DNA of 34,708 bases, taken from Actinomycetota bacterium. Lineage in GTDB: Bacteria > Actinomycetota > Acidimicrobiia > IMCC26256 > BP-133. Positions within the stretch are counted from its first letter, which is position 1; every line of letters starts with the position of its first letter. Location: the NCBI GenBank assembly GCA_030838785.1, contig JAUZEY010000109.1:1-34708 (forward strand). Direction: 5' to 3'. Below, piece after piece: positions 29,947-34,708 of the stretch. A program made the position numbers and the translations under genes. The notes under the pieces were generated by a model that worked only from the letters and a program-made list of their open reading frames with translations, made no database searches and was not told the origin of the DNA.

Positions 29947-31647
29947 GTGCGCCGGTTTCATCCGTCTGTTCTCGTGTCCGCGCTGCTGGCACTGACTCTC
30001 CTGGCGTTCGGCGGGGCGATGGGAGGAAGCGCCCAGGCCGCGGCGTCCGGCGGCTACTGGCTGGTCGGGTCCGACGGCACGGTCTACGAGTTCGCCGGCG
30101 CTCCCCTTCTGGGCTCGGCGGCCCGGGCCAGTACCGCCCCGCCGATCGTGGGGATGGCCGCCACGCCGGGCGGGCAGGGGTACTGGCTGGCCGACGCCGA
30201 CGGGAAGGTGACCGCCCTCGGAAACGCCCCGGCCAAGGGATCGGCCAGCGGGATCCACAACGTGGTCGGCATCGCCGCCACCCCCACCGGGGCCGGGTAC
30301 TGGCTCGCCACCGCGACGGGCGCGATCTTCCCCTTCGGCGACGCCACCGGCTACGGCTCCATGGCGGGAGTCACGCTGTCCCGGCCGATGGTCGGCCTGG
30401 CCGCCACCCCGTCGGGCCACGGCTACTGGATGGTGGCCGGCGACGGCGGAATCTTCTCCTTCGGCGACGCCGGCTTCTACGGCTCCACCGGGGCGATCCG
30501 GTTGAACCAGCCGATCGTGACCATGGCGTCGACGCTGTCCGGGGCCGGTTACTGGATGGTCGCCGCCGACGGTGGGATCTTCACCTTCGGCGACGCCCCC
30601 TTCCTCGGTTCGGCGGGCTCCCTCAACCTGACCCATCCGATCACGGCGATGCAACGGACCCCGGCGGGAGACGGGTACTGGATGACGGACACCCGGGGGC
30701 GGGTCTTCGGGTTCGGCGCCGCCGCCGTCGCCGGCGACGCCAGCGGCTGCTCCCTGCCGGCGCCGGTGGTGGGGATGGCGGCCGCCGGTCCGGGCACTCT
30801 GTCACCGGCGCCGGCACCCCGTCCCAACTGCGGTCTTCCCGTCCCGCCGGTCCCGCCGGCCGGATCGGCGTTCGACATCGGGTTGATCGGCGACACCGGC
30901 TACAGCTCCACCCAGGACGCCTACCTGCTCAAGGTGCGGGCCCAGATGGCCACCGTCCCGCTGGCCTTCGTGACCCACGACGGCGACACCAAGATCGGGA
31001 CGGTCCCCTGCACCGACAGCCGGGATCAGTACGTCTACGGCGTCTTCAATGGCTTCGCGGCGCCGTTCGTGTACACGCCGGGCGACAACGAGTGGCGGGA
31101 CTGCTCCGATCCCCTGGGGCGCCTGGCCTCGCTCCGCAGCCGCTTCTTCTCCACCGACCGTTCGCTCGGCCAGACGACGATCCCGCTGACCCGGCAGTCG
31201 CCCACCTACGTGGAGAACGCCCGCTGGACAAAGGGCAACGTCGTCTTCGCCACCCTCAACGTCCCGGGCCCGTCGGGGAAGAGCCCGAGTGCGGGGGAGA
31301 CCTCGGCCCGGCACACGGCCAACGTCGCCTGGCTCAACGCCGCCTTCGACCAGGCCCAGGCCGCCAACAGCGCCGCCGTCATGATCATCTTCCAGGACGA
31401 CCCCTTCGACGGTTCGTCGGACACGTCGCTCATGTCGACCCTGAAGAGCCGGACGACGGCGTTCGGCAAGCCGGTGGTCCTCGTCCATGGCGACACCCAC
31501 ACGTTCAGGATCGACCACCCGTGGTCGACCGTCCCGAACTTCACCCGGGTCGAGACGTACGGGACGGGTGGCACCAACAAGTGGATCCGGGCCACCGTCG
31601 ACCCCTCCAAGCCGAACGTGTTCAGCTTCACCACGATGACCAGTTGA
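29947..31647 (+). CDS. Secreted GYWL-repeat propeller fused to a calcineurin-like phosphoesterase domain
   Basis: 566 residues from GTG 29947, with AGAGGGGG 5 nt upstream. After a signal peptide (residues 1-33) come six ~48-residue repeats headed by GYWLVGSDGTVYEF, GYWLADADGKVTAL, GYWLATATGAIFPF, GYWMVAGDGGIFSF, GYWMVAADGGIFTF and GYWMTDTRGRVFGF, probably one beta-propeller. A Pro-rich linker (about residues 278-302) leads to a phosphoesterase-like domain: FDIGLIGDTGYS, VTHDGDTKIG, YTPGDNEWRDC (PGDNEW in place of GNHE) and VLVHGDTHTF. This set fits secreted metal-dependent phosphoesterases; the substrate is unknown. The repeat module is shared with the M15 peptidase at 16787, which suggests a common surface target. 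Confidence 0.85.
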   Translation: MRRFHPSVLVSALLALTLLAFGGAMGGSAQAAASGGYWLVGSDGTVYEFAGAPLLGSAARASTAPPIVGMAATPGGQGYWLADADGKVTALGNAPAKGSASGIHNVVGIAATPTGAGYWLATATGAIFPFGDATGYGSMAGVTLSRPMVGLAATPSGHGYWMVAGDGGIFSFGDAGFYGSTGAIRLNQPIVTMASTLSGAGYWMVAADGGIFTFGDAPFLGSAGSLNLTHPITAMQRTPAGDGYWMTDTRGRVFGFGAAAVAGDASGCSLPAPVVGMAAAGPGTLSPAPAPRPNCGLPVPPVPPAGSAFDIGLIGDTGYSSTQDAYLLKVRAQMATVPLAFVTHDGDTKIGTVPCTDSRDQYVYGVFNGFAAPFVYTPGDNEWRDCSDPLGRLASLRSRFFSTDRSLGQTTIPLTRQSPTYVENARWTKGNVVFATLNVPGPSGKSPSAGETSARHTANVAWLNAAFDQAQAANSAAVMIIFQDDPFDGSSDTSLMSTLKSRTTAFGKPVVLVHGDTHTFRIDHPWSTVPNFTRVETYGTGGTNKWIRATVDPSKPNVFSFTTMTS

Positions 31648-31653
31648 CCCTGG

Positions 31654-31659
31654 TACCGT
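31654..31659 (+). promoter_or_regulatory. -10 box TACCGT of rnhB, leaderless layout
   Basis: TACCGT ends 8 nt before the rnhB ATG at 31668, which has no Shine-Dalgarno. It begins only 7 nt after the preceding stop codon. Confidence 0.45.
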
Positions 31660-31667
31660 CGCCGCCC

Positions 31668-32387
31668 ATGGCAACGGCGGCGGCGGTCTCGCAGAGGGGT
31701 CGGCCCCACGCCGGGAAGCGCCGCCGACCGACCGCCCCGAAGCTCCACGTGGAGCAGGGCTGCTTCGAGGCCGGCGACCGGCTGGTGTGCGGCATCGACG
31801 AGGTCGGCCGCGGCGCCTGGGCCGGCCCGGTGACCGTGGGGGCCGTGGTGATTGGCCCGGCGCCGAAGCGCATCCAGCGGGTGCGCGACTCGAAGGAGCT
31901 GACGCTCGAGCAGCGGGAGGCGCTCTACCCGAAGATCCTCGGGTGGGCGTTGGCCGCCGCCGTCGGCCACGCCAGCGCCGCCGAGTGCGACGGGTTGGGA
32001 ATGACCGCCGCCCTCCGCCTGGCGGGGGAGCGGGCCCTGGCCGGCCTGGCCGAGGCCGGCTGCGTCCCCGACCGGATCATCCTCGACGGCAACCACGACT
32101 ATTTCCGTCGCCCCGACCAGGTTCGAACGGTCATCGACGGCGACGCCCTCTGCCTGTCGGTGGCGGCGGCGTCCATCGTGGCCAAGGTCACCCGCGACCG
32201 GCTCATGGCCGCCGAGGCCCACTGCTACCCGGGCTACGACTTCGACTCCAACCGCGGCTACCCGTCGCCCCGGCACCGCTGCGCCCTGCTGGGCTACGGG
32301 CCCACCGCCATCCACCGCCGGTCGTGGATCTACATGGAGAACCTTCCCTGGGGCCAGTCGGCACCCGAGCTGACGCTCTTCGCCTGA
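31668..32387 (+). CDS. rnhB: Ribonuclease HII
   Basis: 239 residues from ATG 31668; the ORF-track frame is open much further upstream but lies antiparallel to real coding sequence. [21 protein letters not shown] is the N-terminal active-site block (Asp-Glu), [10 protein letters not shown] holds the third acid and [22 protein letters not shown] the end of the catalytic core. A basic N-terminal extension of about 35 residues ([16 protein letters not shown]) is unusual in length and may bind nucleic acid. It removes ribonucleotides and RNA primers from RNA-DNA hybrids. It overlaps xerC by one base (TGATG). Confidence 0.93.
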   Translation: MATAAAVSQRGRPHAGKRRRPTAPKLHVEQGCFEAGDRLVCGIDEVGRGAWAGPVTVGAVVIGPAPKRIQRVRDSKELTLEQREALYPKILGWALAAAVGHASAAECDGLGMTAALRLAGERALAGLAEAGCVPDRIILDGNHDYFRRPDQVRTVIDGDALCLSVAAASIVAKVTRDRLMAAEAHCYPGYDFDSNRGYPSPRHRCALLGYGPTAIHRRSWIYMENLPWGQSAPELTLFA

Positions 32388-33283
32388 TGTGGGACGTCGA
32401 CGCCTTCGTCGCATCGCTGACCGGCTCCAGCCCCCACACGCGAAAGGCCTACGAGAGCGATCTCCGGCAGTTCGTGGCCTGGGCCGAGCGGGGTGGCGCC
32501 CCCGACCCGCAGTCCGTCGACCACCTCGCCCTGCGCCGCTACCTCGCCTACCTGACCACCCGGGGGATGGCTCGGCCGACCATCGCCCGGAAGGCGGCCG
32601 CGCTGCGGGCCTTCTTCGGCTGGCTCCGCAAGCGGGGGGTCGTGACCGCCGACCCGACCCGGAACCTCCGGACGCCCAGGGGCGACCGGCGTCTGCCCCG
32701 GGTGCCCAAGGCGGCCGAGGTCGCCACCCTTTTGGCCGAGACCGCGCCGCCCGGGGGGGCCGACGGCGGCCTGGAGGCGGCCGTGGCGCTCCGGGACGCG
32801 GCCGTCCTCGAGGTTCTCTACGGGGCGGGCGTGCGGATCAGCGAGCTGTGCGGGCTCGGCCCGTCCGACGTCGACCTGCGGGGCGGGATGGTCACCGTCC
32901 TCGGCAAGCGGTCGAAGATCCGCCGGGTCCCGCTGGGGGAGGTGGCGATTGCCGCGATCCGGGCGTATCTCGACGCTGGGCGGATAAATCTCTCCGGGCC
33001 TGCGAGCCCCCCCGATGCTCTCTTCCTCAACCGCCGGGGGCGCCGGCTCACCCCCCGCGACGCCCGGCGGATCCTGGAGCGACGCCTGCTCAGCGACGGT
33101 CGGGCCATCAGCCCCCACACCCTCCGTCACGCCTACGCCACCCACCTCCTGGAAGGCGGAGCCGACCTCCGGGCCGTCCAGGAGCTCCTCGGCCACGCCG
33201 ATGTGGCCACGACCCAGCTATACACTCATCTGACGAAAGACCGCCTCCGGGCGGTCTACAACGCGACGCATCCCCGCGCTTAG
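32387..33283 (+). CDS. xerC: Tyrosine recombinase XerC-like
   Basis: 298 residues from ATG 32387. The N-terminal SAM-like domain ([44 protein letters not shown]) binds the core site. The catalytic domain has [13 protein letters not shown] (Arg I), [12 protein letters not shown] (Lys), [17 protein letters not shown] (His-x-x-Arg), [15 protein letters not shown] (His and the nucleophilic Tyr). All six catalytic residues are present. Length and place after rnhB match the chromosomal XerC that resolves chromosome dimers at dif, rather than a phage integrase. No mobile-element features surround it. Confidence 0.92.
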   Translation: MWDVDAFVASLTGSSPHTRKAYESDLRQFVAWAERGGAPDPQSVDHLALRRYLAYLTTRGMARPTIARKAAALRAFFGWLRKRGVVTADPTRNLRTPRGDRRLPRVPKAAEVATLLAETAPPGGADGGLEAAVALRDAAVLEVLYGAGVRISELCGLGPSDVDLRGGMVTVLGKRSKIRRVPLGEVAIAAIRAYLDAGRINLSGPASPPDALFLNRRGRRLTPRDARRILERRLLSDGRAISPHTLRHAYATHLLEGGADLRAVQELLGHADVATTQLYTHLTKDRLRAVYNATHPRA

Positions 33284-33300
33284 GCCTCCTAGAGGATCCG

Positions 33301-34083
33301 GTGGACGACCTCAGCGTCATCGAAGAACTGTGGCAGGAGTACAAGGAGTCCGGTCGGCGCGACCTGCGCGACCGGCTGATCCTCCACTACTCGCCCCTGG
33401 TCAAGTTCGTCGCCGGCCGTGTCGCCGTGGGGCTGCCCCAGAACGTCGAGCAGTCCGACCTGGTCAGTTACGGCATCTTCGGCCTCATGGACGCCATCGA
33501 GAAGTTCGACCTGACCCGGGGCTACAAGTTCGAGACCTACGCCATGTCGCGGATCAAGGGCGCCATCATCGACGAGCTGCGCACCATCGACTGGGTGCCC
33601 CGGTCGGTGCGGGCCAAGGCCCGGGCCATCGAGCGGGCCTACGCCAAGCTCGAGGGCGAGCTGCACCGCACGCCCGAGGAGCACGAGGTCGTCTCCGAGC
33701 TGTCGATGAGCCGGGAGCAGTTCACCCAGACCTTGTCCCAGATCTCCCTGGTCGGCATCGTCCCCCTCGACGAGCTGCTGGCCGGGGCGGACGGGGGGGA
33801 CGGGGGCCAGTCGACGCTGGCCGACACGATCGCCGACGGAAGCGACGACCCCGTCGAGGCGTTCGAGGTCCAGGAGATCAAGCAGATCCTGGGCGAGGCC
33901 GTCGAGGGCATGCCCGAGCGGGAGCGGCTCGTGCTGACGCTCTACTACTACGAGGGCCTGACTCTGGCCGAGATCGGCCAGGTCCTCGGGGTGACGGAGA
34001 GCCGGGTGTGCCAGATCCACACCAAGGGGATCCTCCAGCTCCGCTCCCGCCTCCTCGAGCCCGAACGGGGCCTGGCCGGCTAA
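33301..34083 (+). CDS. whiG: RNA polymerase sigma factor WhiG/FliA type
   Basis: 260 residues from GTG 33301, with AGAGGA 4 nt before it. Region 2 ([64 protein letters not shown]), region 3 ([17 protein letters not shown]) and region 4 ([37 protein letters not shown]) are complete. The family includes FliA of flagellar systems and actinobacterial WhiG, which drives sporulation genes in Streptomyces. No flagellar or sporulation genes are in the window. It lies 17 nt after xerC, an arrangement common in actinobacteria. Confidence 0.92.
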   Translation: MDDLSVIEELWQEYKESGRRDLRDRLILHYSPLVKFVAGRVAVGLPQNVEQSDLVSYGIFGLMDAIEKFDLTRGYKFETYAMSRIKGAIIDELRTIDWVPRSVRAKARAIERAYAKLEGELHRTPEEHEVVSELSMSREQFTQTLSQISLVGIVPLDELLAGADGGDGGQSTLADTIADGSDDPVEAFEVQEIKQILGEAVEGMPERERLVLTLYYYEGLTLAEIGQVLGVTESRVCQIHTKGILQLRSRLLEPERGLAG

Positions 34084-34180
34084 ATCCCCTGCGCTGCGAC
34101 GGGGCCCCGTCTACCCTCGCTCCAGCCGGCCGGGCTGAGCCCTTCCCCCCGAGGTTCGTTCGAGTGCGCCTCCTGGAGGA

Positions 34181-34708
34181 ATGGTGGAGCGAAAGTCCCT
34201 GGCCATCGCCGTCAGTGCCGTCCTGATCGCCTTCGGGGCACCGGCCGCCGGTGCGGCACCACCCCCCGAGCATTGGTCCCCGCCGGTCGACGGGCCGGTC
34301 GTGCGGGGCTACGAGCCGCCGCGGCGGCCGTTCGGCCCCCGGCACCTCGGGCTCGACTTCGCCGTTCCGCCCGGCACGCCGGTCCGTGCCGCCGGCGACG
34401 GTGTCGTCGTCTTCGCCGGACGGGTCGGCCGCCGGGCGCTCGCGGTGGCCGTCGAGCACCCTGGTGCCCGCCGCACCACCTACGCCTACCTGCGCCGGGT
34501 CACCGTCGTATCCGGCATGCCCGTCCGTCGCGGTGCGGAACTCGGCGAATCCGGAGGGACGGGGCCCGGTCACGGGGCCGGCGTGGTGCACCTCGGCTAC
34601 CGCGTCGCCGGCGTACCACAGGACCCGGCGCCGCTCTTCGCCCGGCCCGGATCACGCATCTCGCTGGCCCCACTCGACCGGCCAGCCTGCCCCCGCCGCC
34701 TCGGAGAG
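34181..34708 (+). CDS. M23-type (LytM-like) secreted protein, metal site apparently incomplete (3' end cut)
   Basis: 176 codons are visible and the frame runs off the right edge. The ORF track does not list it. A signal peptide (KSLAIAVSAVLIAFGAPAAGAA) precedes RPFGPRHLGLDFAVPPGTPVRAAGDGVVVFAG, the first M23 zinc motif (HxxxD), then TYAYLRRVTVVSGMPVRRGAELGESGGTGPGHGAGVVHLGYRV. There the usual HLHFE is HLGYR, so the second zinc His is lost. It probably binds, or regulates cleavage of, peptidoglycan rather than cutting it. ATG 34181 directly abuts the GGAGGA site, so GTG 34184 may be the real start. In actinobacteria such a gene often precedes rpsB. Confidence 0.75.
   Translation, partial: MVERKSLAIAVSAVLIAFGAPAAGAAPPPEHWSPPVDGPVVRGYEPPRRPFGPRHLGLDFAVPPGTPVRAAGDGVVVFAGRVGRRALAVAVEHPGARRTTYAYLRRVTVVSGMPVRRGAELGESGGTGPGHGAGVVHLGYRVAGVPQDPAPLFARPGSRISLAPLDRPACPRRLGE

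Noticed and set aside
32387-33283. XerC-like gene as a phage or integron integrase
   Set aside because: It lies in the conserved rnhB-xerC-whiG order, has normal length, and there are no attachment sites, cassettes or phage genes.

Overview
The window is GC-rich DNA that looks like an actinobacterium, most probably of the class Acidimicrobiia. The grounds are the actinobacterial rnhB-xerC-whiG-M23 gene order at the right end, an HU protein with a Lys/Ala-rich tail, a CofC-like F420 biosynthesis protein, a Corynebacterium-type glycogen synthase next to glgC, and secreted proteins built from 'GYWL...DGxxFxFG' repeats. This assignment is inferred from gene content; no rRNA gene is present to confirm it. 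I see no tRNA, rRNA, CRISPR array, insertion sequence or prophage.

Layout. (1) 1-4.2 kb: a truncated, probably Tat-exported amidohydrolase, a small secreted protein and a cupredoxin on +, then a convergent secreted protein with seven SBBP-like blades. (2) 4.3-11.3 kb: a HAD-IB phosphatase and a divergent TetR regulator with its operator, an SDR oxidoreductase, aminopeptidase N, a small secreted protein, an AhpD-like protein and an alpha/beta hydrolase. (3) 11.3-12.35 kb: a 475-bp stretch without an intact gene, holding a perfect 34-bp palindrome, a CHAD-domain gene fragment and three CCTTGTCC repeats, followed by hup and tandem terminators. (4) 12.35-15 kb, minus: a metallophosphoesterase, a dimeric alpha/beta-barrel protein, CofC and a PIG-L deacetylase in a tight row. 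(5) 15-18.3 kb, plus: plsC, gpsA, a secreted M15 peptidase with GYWL repeats, and a GNAT acetyltransferase. (6) 18.5-21.9 kb: two TasA/camelysin-like fibre proteins interleaved with two SipW-type signal peptidases, the second fused to its own SipW-type signal and an extracellular domain. (7) 22-29.8 kb: an alpha-glucan/glycan block with a six-hairpin glycosidase-like protein, a GH38 alpha-mannosidase, glgM/glgA, glgC and an RpiB-like isomerase. (8) 29.9-34.7 kb: a secreted GYWL-repeat/metallophosphoesterase fusion, then rnhB, xerC, whiG and an M23-like protein cut by the window edge.

The most interesting points are the SipW/TasA cassette with a peptidase fused in cis to a probable substrate, and a recurring promoter design. 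Three of the five divergent gene pairs share one TANNNTA element that reads as a -10 box on both strands, and most of the genes it serves start 7-10 nt downstream with no Shine-Dalgarno, which suggests leaderless mRNAs. Other genes (the six-hairpin protein, rnhB, perhaps pepN) show the same TANNNT-7/9-RTG layout on one strand.

All functional names come from motif recognition by eye. No database search was run.
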